Shown: positions 46,821-57,467 of the stretch, in pieces | How positions within the stretch are numbered: position 1 is the first letter of the stretch | How the letters are laid out: each line of letters begins with the position of its first letter | Assembly: GCF_900112085.1 (NCBI RefSeq) | Contig: NZ_FOJY01000014.1 | Span: 30,676 to 94,675, forward strand | Source of the DNA: Acetitomaculum ruminis DSM 5522 | GTDB lineage: Bacteria; Bacillota; Clostridia; Lachnospirales; Lachnospiraceae | Direction of reading: 5' to 3' | Length of the DNA stretch: 64,000 nt | Notes under the pieces: model-generated | What the model saw: the letters and a program-made list of their open reading frames with translations, nothing else | Told to the model about the DNA's origin: nothing | The model's database searches: none | Made by a program: the position numbers and the translations under genes

Positions 46821-48182
46821 TTATTTTCCCATACAAAATTTGCTGAAAATATTATCTGCTAAGTCATCATTAAATGTTTCCCCGATAATATCTCCTAAAA
46901 AATTATATGCATCCATAAGATCCACGGTATAAAAATCTTCCGGAAGTCCGTCATATATAGCTCCAAGAACAAGTTCAAGACTGTCTTTAGATTTTACTAA
47001 TAAGTTTTTGTGTCTGACATTTGATATAACAACATCTTCATTAAAGTTTATATTTCCTGAGAAAAACATATCATTTAATTTATTAATAAAGTTGTCAATT
47101 CCCTCACCGTTTTTTGCAGATATACTGACAATATTTTCAAACTGCTTTTCAAGCTGTGTATTATTATTTGAAATGTCCATTTTGTTTAATAGAACAATAA
47201 CATTTTTTTCTTTTATTCTGTCAATTATCTCTTTATCATTTTCATCCAATTCTTTTGAACTATCTACAACATATAAAATCAAATCTGCTTTTTCAATAAG
47301 CTCTAATGATTTTTTAACACCAATAGATTCTATAACATCATCAGTATCATGTATTCCTGCTGTATCTACCATGTTTAAACAAATTCCATCCAAAACCAGC
47401 CTTTGTTCATTAATATCTCTTGTAGTTCCCGGAATATCAGTAACAATCGCCTTTTCCTCCCCAAGCAAACAATTTAATAAAGTGCTTTTTCCTGCATTGG
47501 GTTTTCCAACAATAATAGTTTCTATCCCATCCTGAACAAATTTTCCATTATCAAAAGTTTCTATTAAACAATCGATTTCTTTAATAAGATTTTTTACTTT
47601 AACTTCTATTTTTTCGGAATATCCATCTAAAGAGTAATGTTCCGGATCATCCAGTGCACATTCCAAAAAAGCGGTTTCCGTTATTATTTCTTCTCTAAGC
47701 CCCTTTATTTTTTTATTTAATTTACCGGCTACATTACTAAGAGCATTATCAAGTGCATATTGATTTTGTGAATTAATAAGATCCATTACCGCCTCTGCAG
47801 CTGTAAGGTCAATTCTTCCATTTAAAAAGGCTCTTTTGGTAAATTCCCCAGGTAAAGCCATCCTTGCTCCAGACTTTAATACAAGCTCCAGAATATTTTT
47901 CATAACCAGAATTCCACCATGACAATTAATCTCTATAACATCTTCTCTGGTATATGAATGTGGTCCTTTCATAACTAAAATAATTACTTCATCTATTTTT
48001 TTATCTCCATCGTAAATAAATCCATAATGGGCAGTATAGGTTTGAAATTCTTTTGTATCTTTTTTATATGGAACAAAAATCTTTTTAATAATATTAATTG
48101 AATTTTCTCCACTTATCCTCACAATTCCAATACCTGCTGATGATAATGGAGTCGCAAATGCTGCAATAGTATCTTCTGTCAT
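46821..48182 (-). CDS. mnmE: tRNA modification GTPase MnmE
   Basis: 453 residues. The N-terminal tetrahydrofolate-binding domain begins DTIAAFATPLSSAGIGIVRISG. The G domain lies near residues 215-375 with G1 GKPNAGKSTLL, G3 DTAGIHD and G4 NKMD. It ends in FCMGK, the conserved C-terminal Cys motif with Met in place of the more usual Ile/Val. GAGGATTAATA precedes the ATG. Partner of MnmG. Confidence 0.97.
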   Translation of the reverse strand: MTEDTIAAFATPLSSAGIGIVRISGENSINIIKKIFVPYKKDTKEFQTYTAHYGFIYDGDKKIDEVIILVMKGPHSYTREDVIEINCHGGILVMKNILELVLKSGARMALPGEFTKRAFLNGRIDLTAAEAVMDLINSQNQYALDNALSNVAGKLNKKIKGLREEIITETAFLECALDDPEHYSLDGYSEKIEVKVKNLIKEIDCLIETFDNGKFVQDGIETIIVGKPNAGKSTLLNCLLGEEKAIVTDIPGTTRDINEQRLVLDGICLNMVDTAGIHDTDDVIESIGVKKSLELIEKADLILYVVDSSKELDENDKEIIDRIKEKNVIVLLNKMDISNNNTQLEKQFENIVSISAKNGEGIDNFINKLNDMFFSGNINFNEDVVISNVRHKNLLVKSKDSLELVLGAIYDGLPEDFYTVDLMDAYNFLGDIIGETFNDDLADNIFSKFCMGK

Positions 48183-48249
48183 TATTAATCCTCATGCAAA
48201 AATACAGTATTAACAATCTAAAACTAAATTATTAATACTGTATTTAAAT

Positions 48250-48885
48250 TTAATAATTATTATTCTTTTTCAATGTAACAACTACATGTCTAAATGGTTC
48301 TTCGCCTTCACTGTGAGTAGAAACATATCTGTCATTTTGTAATGCTGAATGAATGATTCTTCTCTCATATGGATTCATAGCCTCCAAAGAAACAACCCTT
48401 CTGGTTTTTTTAACTTTGTGAGCAATATTTCTGGCAAGATTTTCAAGGGTTTCTTTTCTACGCTTTCTGTAGTTTTCTGTATCAACTCTAACTCTTACAT
48501 AATTATCTGAGCTTTTATTAACAACCAAAGAAGTCAAAGTCTGAAGAGAATCCAATGTCTGACCTCTCTTACCAATAAGAACTCCCATATCTTCACCTGA
48601 TAATTCAATATTGATACTTGATCCATCCTCATCAAAATCTGTATCAATAGTAACCCTAAGGTTCATTGTGTCAAAAACTTTTTCTAAAAATTCAACAGCT
48701 ATATCCTCTGCTGTTTCTTTTTTCTTAGCCTTTATAACAGCCGGCTTACTTCCAATTCCTAAAAATCCTGCACTTCCTTTTTCGATAACTTCATACTCAA
48801 CCTTATCTCTTGAAACCTGAAATTTAATAACGGCATCTGTAAGTGCATCCTCTACAGTTTTTCCTGAAAACTCCTGAAATTCCAT
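48250..48885 (-). CDS. jag: RNA-binding protein Jag/KhpB
   Basis: 211 residues: Jag N-terminal domain (FSGKTVEDALTDAVIKFQVSRDKVEYEVIEKG...GFLGIGSKPA), a KH domain with GVLIGKRGQTLDSLQ, and an R3H domain ending in HSALQNDRYVSTHSEGEEPFRHVVV. It binds RNA and is linked to cell-elongation control. I use the ATG at 48885; the frame opens one codon earlier with TTG. GGGGGT lies about eight bases upstream. It follows yidC by 11-14 bases. Confidence 0.95.
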   Translation of the reverse strand: MEFQEFSGKTVEDALTDAVIKFQVSRDKVEYEVIEKGSAGFLGIGSKPAVIKAKKKETAEDIAVEFLEKVFDTMNLRVTIDTDFDEDGSSINIELSGEDMGVLIGKRGQTLDSLQTLTSLVVNKSSDNYVRVRVDTENYRKRRKETLENLARNIAHKVKKTRRVVSLEAMNPYERRIIHSALQNDRYVSTHSEGEEPFRHVVVTLKKNNNY

Positions 48886-48899
48886 CAACGTAACCCCCT

Positions 48900-50135
48900 T
48901 TATTTATTATTTTTTTCATTAAACTTTCTAACCATATTAGCCTTATCTGTCATAGAACCTGGTTTAATATTTTCTAAATCTTTTGCTGTATAATCAATTG
49001 ATTTGAGATCTTTAATATTCTTTGTTTTAATAGTAGCATTATTAACTATCTGTCTTTCCTCAAGACCTTCTTTTTTCTTACGTTTTGCCTTAGCTTTTTC
49101 CTGGTTTTTCGCAATCTCCGCTTCCATATCGATTGAATCAAGATATTTATTTATACAAATCTGCTGTACACTTCTTACAAGAGCACTTGTAATCCAGTAT
49201 AAACCAATACCAGCAGGAAATGTTAAACAGAAAAACGCTGACATCAACGGCATTGAATAATTCATCATCTTCATGGAACTAGCCATGCTACTGTTATCGT
49301 TATTGGTTTTTGCTTGAGGCATAAGCTTAAAGTTAATAAACTGAGTAGCTCCAGCCAATACAGGAATCAAAACTGCCATAATAAGAATTCCAAAACTTCC
49401 GTTTCCAAAAGATGTTCTTATAATATCAGCAGGTGAATCTCCAATATTCAATCCTAAAAAACTGTTGAAATGCTTGATTGAATCCTGAACAGATGAAATT
49501 GATGAAGCAATATCCGGAAACGTTTTTGCAAGTTTATTCCAGTTACCTGTTGATAATCTATACAACAAATCAACAATGGTATTTGTAGTTGTAGTATCAG
49601 ATGTAAAATCTAATGCTACTCGTCCTATTTTTTCACTTTTAACAAATTTTTGTAAAAGATCCTGGTAACCGGAAATACCGATAATTTTATCTATAACCGG
49701 TGTAAATACAGCTTTTACACTTGAAACATAAGCAGGTACATTATAAATAACTTGGTAAAGGGCAAACATAACAGGAAACTGAATAGCCATCTGTACGCAA
49801 CTACCACTTGGAGAAGTACCGTACTTTTCATAGATTTCCTTTGTTTCCTCATTCATTTTCATCATTGATTCCTGATCTCGTTTACCGGCATATTTTTTCT
49901 GAACTGCCTGAATTTCAGGACTCATAACAGCTGTAAGTTTTGAAAACTTCTGCTGTCTTATTGTAAGAGGCAACATTAACAAATACATAATTACTGTAAA
50001 AATGATAATGCATAAACCTATATTTTCTATTCCTAGATTACTTAAAACACTAAAAATCCCATTCATTATCCATCCAAGAAGTTGTGCAATCGGACCGATA
50101 ATAAATGTTGTACTTTGGGTTAATAGAATTCCCAC
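48900..50135 (-). CDS. yidC: Membrane protein insertase YidC/Oxa1
   Basis: 411 residues with about five membrane segments and the YidC core: LPLTIRQQKFSKLTAVMSPEIQAVQKKY, GSCVQMAIQFPVMFALYQVIYNVPAY, and late MSAFFCLTFPAGIGLYWITSALV. There is no lipobox Cys near the N-terminus, unlike SpoIIIJ of Bacillus. A long Lys-rich tail (residues from about 340) could bind ribosomes. The start is GTG at 50135 with AGGAGG nine bases upstream. It lies 17 bases after yidD. Confidence 0.95.
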   Translation of the reverse strand: MGILLTQSTTFIIGPIAQLLGWIMNGIFSVLSNLGIENIGLCIIIFTVIMYLLMLPLTIRQQKFSKLTAVMSPEIQAVQKKYAGKRDQESMMKMNEETKEIYEKYGTSPSGSCVQMAIQFPVMFALYQVIYNVPAYVSSVKAVFTPVIDKIIGISGYQDLLQKFVKSEKIGRVALDFTSDTTTTNTIVDLLYRLSTGNWNKLAKTFPDIASSISSVQDSIKHFNSFLGLNIGDSPADIIRTSFGNGSFGILIMAVLIPVLAGATQFINFKLMPQAKTNNDNSSMASSMKMMNYSMPLMSAFFCLTFPAGIGLYWITSALVRSVQQICINKYLDSIDMEAEIAKNQEKAKAKRKKKEGLEERQIVNNATIKTKNIKDLKSIDYTAKDLENIKPGSMTDKANMVRKFNEKNNK

Positions 50136-50152
50136 TAAAACTAACCTCCTCT

Positions 50153-50362
50153 TTATGGAACAGGATCATAGCCACCTTTCGAAAAGGGATTACATCTTAG
50201 TATTCTCCAGCAAGCAAGTAAGCCTCCTTTTATTGCTCCATATTTTTCAATAGCTTCTAATCCGTATTGAGAACAGCTTGGTATATATGGACAACGATAT
50301 CCCTTATATGGAGAAATATACTTTTTATAAAACTTTATAAGAAAAATAAGTACTCTTTTCAA
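50153..50362 (-). CDS. yidD: Membrane protein insertion efficiency factor YidD
   Basis: 69 residues with the family signature [32 protein letters not shown] and [13 protein letters not shown]. The start is TTG at 50362, with GAGATGG nearby; no ATG exists in frame. It sits between rnpA and yidC in the usual order and aids membrane insertion. Confidence 0.95.
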   Translation of the reverse strand: MKRVLIFLIKFYKKYISPYKGYRCPYIPSCSQYGLEAIEKYGAIKGGLLACWRILRCNPFSKGGYDPVP

Positions 50363-50376
50363 TTTTTACCATCTCA

Positions 50377-50715
50377 CTACTGCTTATAAATACCATGTAA
50401 CTTTGCCAAATTAATATACGATTCCACTAAATTTTTAAACTTTGTATATAACGCTTTGTTTCTACAAATAATAACAATGTCAAAGCCCACTTCAAAATTT
50501 TCTTCATTTATCCTGTAAATTTCTCTAAAAATTCTTGTCATATGATGCCTGACAACACTATTTCCAACTTTTTTGCTGACAGATATTCCAATCCGGTTTT
50601 TATTTAAATTATTTTTTAATACATACATTACAATATTTTTATCTGCCAGAGATTTACCATTGTTATATACATTCTTAAATTCAATATTCTTCTTAAGTGA
50701 CTCGGAAAATTTCAT
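50377..50715 (-). CDS. rnpA: Ribonuclease P protein component
   Basis: 112 residues; the start at 50715 has AGGAG seven bases upstream, while the earlier ATG lacks a site. The basic RNA-binding motif is NRIGISVSKKVGNSVVRHHMTRIFREIYR. It helps the RNA subunit cut tRNA leaders. It lies 55 bases after rpmH. Confidence 0.96.
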   Translation of the reverse strand: MKFSESLKKNIEFKNVYNNGKSLADKNIVMYVLKNNLNKNRIGISVSKKVGNSVVRHHMTRIFREIYRINEENFEVGFDIVIICRNKALYTKFKNLVESYINLAKLHGIYKQ

Positions 50716-50770
50716 TTTAATTCTCCTATAAAAGATAATAATAAGAAGAAAGGCCACATAAAATTGCGGC

Positions 50771-50905
50771 CTAAGCTGATAATTTCTTTCTTCCTTTTAA
50801 ACGTCTTGCAGCAAGAACTTTACGTCCACTTGCTGTGCTCATTCTTTTTCTAAAACCATGAACGCGTTTACGCTGAAGTTTCTTTGGTTGAAATGTCATT
50901 TTCAT
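50771..50905 (-). CDS. rpmH: Ribosomal protein L34
   Basis: 44 residues, the universal size: [18 protein letters not shown], then [30 protein letters not shown] lies seven to thirteen bases before the ATG at 50905; the longer open frame upstream has no support. It is the first gene of the left arm of the origin. Confidence 0.98.
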   Translation of the reverse strand: MKMTFQPKKLQRKRVHGFRKRMSTASGRKVLAARRLKGRKKLSA

Positions 50906-51120
50906 TATAAGCACACCTCCTTTTGCAATAAATAGTACTATAATCTCATTTCTAAACTCATTCAGAATTCTAAGTGAGTTGAAAAACAAAAATTTTCCTG
51001 ATTTTATACAGTATTCAAATTTAAAACATCATTTCAATTATAGCAAAATTTATTTTAAAGTCAAGCAAAATGGTAACTCTATAAACTTTTTTATTTTTTT
51101 CAACAATTTTTAATATAACT

Positions 51121-51180
51121 TGTGGAGAAAAGCTTACTTATCCACAAGTTATTCACATTTTGTGGATAAAGTGTGGATTT
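51121..51180. other. oriC left part: cluster of DnaA boxes
   Basis: Within 60 bases lie TTATCCACA (51138-51146, perfect), TTATTCACA (51149-51157), TGTGGATAA (51161-51169, perfect on the minus strand), and near matches TGTGGAGAA (51121) and TGTGGATTT (51172). Spacing of two to three bases between boxes is tight. The rest of 50906-51477 is AT-rich and should hold the rpmH and dnaA promoters. Confidence 0.88.
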
Positions 51181-51477
51181 AACTGGATTATATGTTAATC
51201 AATGTTAATTTTTCCTATTTTTTTCCTTATTTTAAATGTTAGTATTTTTTTCAACAATACTTTTAAAAACCAAAATTTTATTCTTTTTTTCGATTTTTTT
51301 AACTTATGTAAATAATATATAATCCACATTTCCCCACAGGTCAATTAATATTTTTATTTCTTTATATAATATAGCTCAGACACAATGATAAGATTTACAT
51401 AACTTGATTAAAAGATATTTTTAGTTTAATATAATAATGAGGATAGTATCGATATAATTAGCAAGGAGCAGATTGAA

Positions 51478-52821
51478 ATGGATTCAATTAAAGAAAAATG
51501 GAATGATATACTTGAAACTGTGAGAAAAGATCTGGATATAAGCGAAGTCAGATATAAGAACTGGCTCGAACCTTTTTTTGTCTATGATTATAAAGACAAT
51601 ATACTTACTTTAGCAGTTGATAATGAAGGAAGAAATGATTCATTTTTAAATTACATAAGAAAAAATTATCTTTTATCTATAAAAGTTGCAGTTACAGAAG
51701 TAACAGGCAAGGAATGTAGTGATATTGAGCTTATTCTTGTAGACAAAAACGAAAAAGTTGAACCACCTAAGCATCAAACATTTTCAAGAAATTCCAACGA
51801 TAGAAAATATACCTTTGAAACTTTCGTGGTAGGAAGTAACAACAGGCTGGCCTATTCCGCATGTCTTGCAGTAGCAGAAGCACCGGGAGAGATTTATAAT
51901 CCCCTATTTTTATATGGAGGAGTTGGACTTGGAAAAACTCATCTTATGCGTTCTATTGAAAACTACATTTTAGAAAACTATCCTGAAAAAAAAGTTCTCT
52001 ATATTACATCAGAGTCTTTTACAAATGAACTTATAGAAGCTATCAGAAACGGTAATAACACAGCTATGACTAAATTTCGTGATAAATACAGAAATATAGA
52101 TGTTTTACTAATAGACGATATTCAGTTCATCATAGGAAAAGAAAGTACACAGGAAGAGTTTTTCCATACATTTAATGCTCTTCATCAGGATAAAAAACAA
52201 ATCATTTTATCAAGTGATAAACCTCCGAAAGATTTTGAAACTCTCGAGGACAGACTTAAATCCAGATTTGAAATGGGACTCATGGCAGATATAGGGGCTC
52301 CTGATTATGAAACAAGGGTTGCAATTCTTAGAAAAAAAGAAGAATTAGACCATTATTCCTTCGATGACGATGTTATAAATTACATCGCAACAAATGTTAA
52401 ATCAAATATAAGAGAACTCGAGGGAGCACTTAATAAACTTATTGCTTATTCAAAACTTGAAAAAACCCCTATTACTTTGGATTTGGCAGAAAGAGAATTA
52501 CAAAATCTGATTTTCCCAAACAGACCTATAGAAATCACACCTGAATTCATAATAGGTATAGTTGCTGAACATTTTCACATATCCGTATCTGAAATTTCTT
52601 CCAAAAAAAGAAGTAATGAAGTTGCTTATCCAAGACAAATAGCAATGTACTTATGTCGCGAAATGACTTCAGCACCTCTTAAATCTATTGGTGCATTATT
52701 AGGTAAGAAGGATCACACTACTATTATTTACGGTATTGATAAAATCGGTGAAAAAATTAAATCTGACGAAAAAACACGAGAAGTTATAGAAATATTGAAA
52801 AAGAAAATCACTCCAAACTAG
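51478..52821 (+). CDS. dnaA: Chromosomal replication initiator DnaA
   Basis: 447 residues. Domain I begins MDSIKEKWNDILETVRKDLDIS; the AAA+ domain has Walker A GGVGLGKTHL, Walker B VLLIDDIQF and sensor region DRLKSRFEMGL; domain IV ends with the box-binding helix APLKSIGALLGKKDHTTIIYGIDKI. AAGGAG stands nine bases before the ATG. DnaA boxes lie on both sides of the gene. Confidence 0.99.
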   Translation: MDSIKEKWNDILETVRKDLDISEVRYKNWLEPFFVYDYKDNILTLAVDNEGRNDSFLNYIRKNYLLSIKVAVTEVTGKECSDIELILVDKNEKVEPPKHQTFSRNSNDRKYTFETFVVGSNNRLAYSACLAVAEAPGEIYNPLFLYGGVGLGKTHLMRSIENYILENYPEKKVLYITSESFTNELIEAIRNGNNTAMTKFRDKYRNIDVLLIDDIQFIIGKESTQEEFFHTFNALHQDKKQIILSSDKPPKDFETLEDRLKSRFEMGLMADIGAPDYETRVAILRKKEELDHYSFDDDVINYIATNVKSNIRELEGALNKLIAYSKLEKTPITLDLAERELQNLIFPNRPIEITPEFIIGIVAEHFHISVSEISSKKRSNEVAYPRQIAMYLCREMTSAPLKSIGALLGKKDHTTIIYGIDKIGEKIKSDEKTREVIEILKKKITPN

Positions 52822-52830
52822 TCTTTGTTT

Positions 52831-53060
52831 TTATACACATTAATATGTGTATAAGACTCGAGTAATGTGTGTAAAACTTATCTGTTATTTTTATATGTGG
52901 AAAAGTTATACTTTATTAATAACTTTTCACATACTTTTAATATAGTTATTAGATGCCTGAAAGCCTGTTATTTTAATGCTTTCAGGCACTTATCAACATT
53001 TTAACACCTACTAAGAATAAGACTGCTAAATTATTATTTATTATATATATATTTTTTTTC
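52831..53060. other. oriC right part: DnaA boxes, inverted repeats and AT-rich unwinding element
   Basis: TTATACACA (52831-52839) and TGTGTATAA (52846-52854) form a perfect 10-bp inverted repeat of two facing DnaA boxes. TTATCAACA follows at 52990. A perfect 11-bp hairpin TGCCTGAAAGC...GCTTTCAGGCA lies at 52954-52988. An almost pure A/T tract (about 53028-53057) before dnaN is the likely unwinding site, as in Bacillus. Confidence 0.8.
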
Positions 53061-53077
53061 GAAAGGAGCTTTCCACA

Positions 53078-54181
53078 ATGAAACTGCTTTGTTCAAAAAA
53101 TGATTTACTCAAGGGTATAAATATTGTTTCAAAGGCTGTACCTTCAAAAACAACTATGACTATACTCGAGTGCATTTACATAGATGCAAGTACAGAGCAA
53201 ATTAAATTTACAACTAATGATAATCAACTTGGAATAGAAACTATTATCTCTGGTGATATAATTGAAAAAGGTATAGTGGCTTTAAATGCAAAATTATTTG
53301 GAGACATTATAAGAAAATTACCAGATAGTGAAATAGCATTAGAAACAGATGAAAATTACAGTACAAATATTATCTGTGGACAATCTAAATTTACTATACA
53401 AGGACAAAGTGGAAATGATTTTCCTATACTTCCTTTTATTGAAAAAAAAGAATTTATAGAAATTTCGGAATTCACTTTAAAAGAAGCTATAAGACAGACT
53501 ATATTTTCAATAGCAGATAATGATACAAACCATTTAATGACAGGGGAATTGTTTAAAATAACAGATAATGAATTAAAAATAGTTGCTATTGATGGACATA
53601 GAGCTTCAATAAGAAATATTCTTTTAAATAACAATTATGGAAATCAAAGCTATATAATACCGGGAAAAAGCTTAAATGAGATAAGTAAAATATTATCTGG
53701 AGAAGATGAAAAACAGGTTAAAATTTACTTTTCTGATAATCAGGTAATATTTGAGTTTGATACTACCGTGGTTGTTACAAGGCTTATTGAAGGAGAATAT
53801 TTTAACATTGCACAAATGATTTCCAATAGTTACGAAACAAAGGTAGAAATAAATAGAAAAGAATTATTAGAGTGTATAGACCGATCAATTTTATTTGTTA
53901 ACGAATCCGGTAAAAAACCAATAATTGTAAATATAAAAGATGATGAACTTCAAATTAAGATTAATTCAACTATTGGTTCAATGGATGAAAAAATAAATAT
54001 GGAAAAATCCGGAAAAGATATTTTAATTGGATTAAATGCAAAATTTATAATGGATGCTCTTAGAGTTATAGATGATGAAAAGGTTTCATTGTATTTCATT
54101 AATTCTAAGTCACCTTGCTTTATTAAAGATGATGAAGAAAAATATATTTACATGGTATTGCCTATAAATATTATTGTTTAA
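53078..54181 (+). CDS. dnaN: DNA polymerase III beta clamp
   Basis: 367 residues, normal size for the three-domain clamp. It starts MKLLCSKNDLLKGINIVSKAV and ends VLPINIIV, with the usual late segment of the type FIMDALRVIDDEKVSLYF. GAAAGGAG stands eight bases before the ATG. It lies after the origin AT tract in the usual order and 17 bases before yaaA. Confidence 0.98.
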   Translation: MKLLCSKNDLLKGINIVSKAVPSKTTMTILECIYIDASTEQIKFTTNDNQLGIETIISGDIIEKGIVALNAKLFGDIIRKLPDSEIALETDENYSTNIICGQSKFTIQGQSGNDFPILPFIEKKEFIEISEFTLKEAIRQTIFSIADNDTNHLMTGELFKITDNELKIVAIDGHRASIRNILLNNNYGNQSYIIPGKSLNEISKILSGEDEKQVKIYFSDNQVIFEFDTTVVVTRLIEGEYFNIAQMISNSYETKVEINRKELLECIDRSILFVNESGKKPIIVNIKDDELQIKINSTIGSMDEKINMEKSGKDILIGLNAKFIMDALRVIDDEKVSLYFINSKSPCFIKDDEEKYIYMVLPINIIV

Positions 54182-54198
54182 GCAGAAAAGGAACTAAG

Positions 54199-54408
54199 AT
54201 GAAAGAAGTAAAGATTAAAACAGAATTTATTAAACTTGGGCAGCTTTTAAAATTGGCAAATCTTGTATATTCCGGGGCAGAAGCCAAAGAAGTAATTCAA
54301 AACGGAGAAGTGACTTTAAACGGAGAAGTTGTGGTTGAAAGAGGTAAAAAAATCAGACCCGGAGATATTGTTGAATTTGAAAATAATGCAATTAAAGTAA
54401 TAGATTAA
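54199..54408 (+). CDS. yaaA: S4-domain RNA-binding protein YaaA
   Basis: 69 residues, S4 RNA-binding fold: FIKLGQLLKLANLVYSGAEAKEVIQNGEVTLNGEVVVERGKKI. It is the small conserved gene between dnaN and recF in Firmicutes and is thought to act on ribosome assembly. AAGGAAC precedes the ATG; recF starts four bases after its stop. Confidence 0.95.
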   Translation: MKEVKIKTEFIKLGQLLKLANLVYSGAEAKEVIQNGEVTLNGEVVVERGKKIRPGDIVEFENNAIKVID

Positions 54409-54412
54409 AACT

Positions 54413-55495
54413 ATGTATATTAAATCATTGGAATTAGAAAATTTTCGGAATTATTCAGGTCTTAATATTGAATTTGACAAAAATACAAATGTTATTTATG
54501 GTAACAATGCTCAGGGAAAGACAAATATTATTGAAGCCATATACATATCCGGTACTTCAAAATCTCATAAAACTTCTAAAGATTATGAATTAATAAAGTT
54601 TGAAAATAAGGAAGCTCATATTAGAACAAAGGTATTTTCAAGGGATAATGAATATCAGATAGATTTACATTTAAAAAAAAATATGAAAAAGGGAATAGCT
54701 ATTAACAAGCACCCTATAAAAAAGGCTTCAGAGTTATTTAATATTTTAAACTTTGTATTGTTTTCACCTGAGGATTTGAATATTATTAAAGACGGACCTT
54801 CTCAAAGAAGAAGATTTTTGGATATTTTATTGTGTCAACTTGACAAAATATACTTAGAAGAGTTACAAAAGTATAATAAAATTCTAAATAATAGAAATAA
54901 GTTATTAAAAGACATATATTTTAATAAAAATCTTATTGATACAATTCCGATTTGGGATAAACAATTAGTTAATTGTGGCAATAATATTATAAAAAAAAGA
55001 CGAAATATTATAGAGAAACTTAATGATGTTTGCAAAGATATACATAAAAAATTGACGGGAAATGCAGAATATTTTTTTCTGCAATATGAAAATGATGTTG
55101 ATGAAAAAGATTTTTTGACTTTATTGAATAAAAATTTTGAAAAAGATTCAAAATATAAAATGACATCAGCAGGACCTCACAGAGATGATATTTTGTTTGT
55201 TTCAAATGGTATAGATATTAGAAAATTTGGCTCTCAAGGGCAGCAAAGGACAACTGCTCTTACATTGAAATTGGCCGAGATAGAGATAATTAAAGAACGA
55301 CTCGGTGAGTCACCGATTTTACTTTTAGATGACGTGTTGTCTGAACTGGATTCCAAAAGACAAAGATATCTTTTGGAATATATTTATGGAATACAGACTA
55401 TTATTACATGTACAGGGATAGATGATTTTGTTTCAAACAGATTTCATATAGACAGACTTTTTAAAGTAAATAATGGTATTGTTACAACTGAGTAA
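54413..55495 (+). CDS. recF: DNA repair protein RecF
   Basis: 360 residues of the SMC-like ATPase family. Walker A is GNNAQGKTNI, the signature is FGSQGQQRTTALTLKLA and Walker B is ILLLDDVLSELD. It loads RecA at gaps and helps replication restart. The start lies four bases after yaaA with no obvious ribosome binding site, so translation is probably coupled. Confidence 0.97.
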   Translation: MYIKSLELENFRNYSGLNIEFDKNTNVIYGNNAQGKTNIIEAIYISGTSKSHKTSKDYELIKFENKEAHIRTKVFSRDNEYQIDLHLKKNMKKGIAINKHPIKKASELFNILNFVLFSPEDLNIIKDGPSQRRRFLDILLCQLDKIYLEELQKYNKILNNRNKLLKDIYFNKNLIDTIPIWDKQLVNCGNNIIKKRRNIIEKLNDVCKDIHKKLTGNAEYFFLQYENDVDEKDFLTLLNKNFEKDSKYKMTSAGPHRDDILFVSNGIDIRKFGSQGQQRTTALTLKLAEIEIIKERLGESPILLLDDVLSELDSKRQRYLLEYIYGIQTIITCTGIDDFVSNRFHIDRLFKVNNGIVTTE

Positions 55496-55512
55496 AATAA
55501 GGAGGAAATTAT

Positions 55513-57432
55513 ATGAGCACCAATTATGATGCAAATCAGATTCAAATTCTTGAAGGATTAGAAGCTGTTAGAAAGAGACCAGGCATGTATATTGGAAGTA
55601 CATCGTCAAAAGGCTTGCATCACCTGGTATATGAAATTGTTGATAATGCTGTAGATGAAGCTTTAGCAGGATATTGTTCTGAAATTTCAGTAATAATTAA
55701 CCCGGACAATTCAATTACAGTAGTAGATAATGGTCGTGGTATACCGGTAGGGATAAATAAAAAAGCAGGTATTCCGGCTGTTGAAGTTGTATTTACAGTA
55801 TTACATGCCGGAGGAAAATTTGGAGGCGGAGGATATAAGGTATCCGGTGGTCTTCATGGAGTTGGTGCTTCTGTTGTAAATGCCTTATCAAACTGGGTAG
55901 AAGTAATAATATATAGAGATGGAAAAGTTCATAAACAAAGATTTGAAAAAGGTAAAGTTGCCACTAAACTGGAAGTAGTTGGAGAATGTGAATTGGAAAA
56001 AACAGGAACAACTGTTTCTTTTCTGCCTGATGAGGCCATTTTTAGAGAGACTACAATTTATGATTATGAGGTTTTAAAAGAACATCTTAGAGAAATGGCC
56101 TTTTTGACCAAAAATATAAAAATAAATCTAGAAGATAAGCGTGAAGGAGAAGAACAAAAAGATATTTTCCACTACGAAGGCGGAATAAAGGAATTTGTTC
56201 AATACCTTAATAAAAATAAAACCCCATTGTATGATGATATTATTTATTGTGAGGGATTAAAGGACAGGGTTCAGGTTGAGGTTGCAATGCAGCATAATGA
56301 TGCCTACTCTGAAAATATATATACATTTGTAAATAATATTACTACTCCTGATGGTGGTACCCATCTGTCAGGATTTAAAAATGCTGTTACAAAAACCTTT
56401 AATGATTATGCCAGAAAAAACAAAATTCTTAAGGACAATGATCCTAATCTTTCAGGTGAAGATATAAGAGAAGGTATTACATGTATAATCAGTATAAAAA
56501 TTGAAGATCCTCAATTTGAAGGCCAGACAAAGCAAAAGTTGGGAAACAGCGAGGCAAGAGCGGCAGTTGATAGTATAGTTTCAGAGCAGCTTACATATTT
56601 TCTGGAGCAAAATCCAAGGGTTGCAAGAATAATCTGTGAAAAATCCCTTTCATCTCAAAGAGCTAGAGAAGCAGCCAGAAAAGCAAGGGATATGTCAAGA
56701 AGAAAGACTTATTTAGAGGGAAATGCTCTTCCAGGTAAGCTTGCTGATTGTTCAGATAAAGATCCTAAGAATTGTGAAATATTTATTGTCGAGGGAGATT
56801 CTGCGGGTGGCTCAGCAAAAACCGCCAGAAGTAGGGCGACTCAGGCTATTCTTCCACTTAGAGGAAAAATTTTAAATGTTGAAAAAGCCAGATTAGACAG
56901 GATTTATTCCAACGAGGAAATAAAAGCTATGATTACGGCTTTTGGAACAGGTATTCACGATGATTTTGATATAACAAAACTTCGTTATGATAAAATAATT
57001 ATTATGACTGATGCCGATGTGGATGGTGCTCATATAGATACTCTTATGCTTACATTTTTGTATAGATTTATGCCAGATCTTATAAAAGAAGGGCATGTTT
57101 ATCTGGCACAACCACCATTATTCAAAATTGAGAAGAATAAAAAGGTATGGTATGCCTATAGTGACGAAGAATTAGATAAGATACTTACAGACATAGGTCG
57201 TGATGGAAATAATCGTGTACAAAGATATAAAGGTTTGGGAGAAATGGATGCAGAGCAGCTCTGGGAAACAACAATGGATCCTGAAAGTCGCGTACTTTTA
57301 AAAGTTACCATGGATGATACGACTTCAACAGAAATGGATTTGATTTTTACAACTCTTATGGGTGACAAGGTTGAACCAAGACGTGAGTTTATAGAAAAAA
57401 ATGCAAAATATGTCAAGAATCTTGATATCTAG
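55513..57432 (+). CDS. gyrB: DNA gyrase subunit B
   Basis: 639 residues. ATP-binding motifs are [24 protein letters not shown] and [14 protein letters not shown]; the TOPRIM domain shows [34 protein letters not shown] and [18 protein letters not shown] precedes the ATG. It follows recF by 17 bases and pairs with gyrA downstream. Confidence 0.99.
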   Translation: MSTNYDANQIQILEGLEAVRKRPGMYIGSTSSKGLHHLVYEIVDNAVDEALAGYCSEISVIINPDNSITVVDNGRGIPVGINKKAGIPAVEVVFTVLHAGGKFGGGGYKVSGGLHGVGASVVNALSNWVEVIIYRDGKVHKQRFEKGKVATKLEVVGECELEKTGTTVSFLPDEAIFRETTIYDYEVLKEHLREMAFLTKNIKINLEDKREGEEQKDIFHYEGGIKEFVQYLNKNKTPLYDDIIYCEGLKDRVQVEVAMQHNDAYSENIYTFVNNITTPDGGTHLSGFKNAVTKTFNDYARKNKILKDNDPNLSGEDIREGITCIISIKIEDPQFEGQTKQKLGNSEARAAVDSIVSEQLTYFLEQNPRVARIICEKSLSSQRAREAARKARDMSRRKTYLEGNALPGKLADCSDKDPKNCEIFIVEGDSAGGSAKTARSRATQAILPLRGKILNVEKARLDRIYSNEEIKAMITAFGTGIHDDFDITKLRYDKIIIMTDADVDGAHIDTLMLTFLYRFMPDLIKEGHVYLAQPPLFKIEKNKKVWYAYSDEELDKILTDIGRDGNNRVQRYKGLGEMDAEQLWETTMDPESRVLLKVTMDDTTSTEMDLIFTTLMGDKVEPRREFIEKNAKYVKNLDI

Positions 57433-57467
57433 GAAATGTCTCGTTAGGAGCGAACGGAGGATAATAA

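Noticed and set aside
47008..47535. 175-codon frame opposite mnmE
   Set aside because: It is the antisense shadow of a certain gene and has no independent signals.
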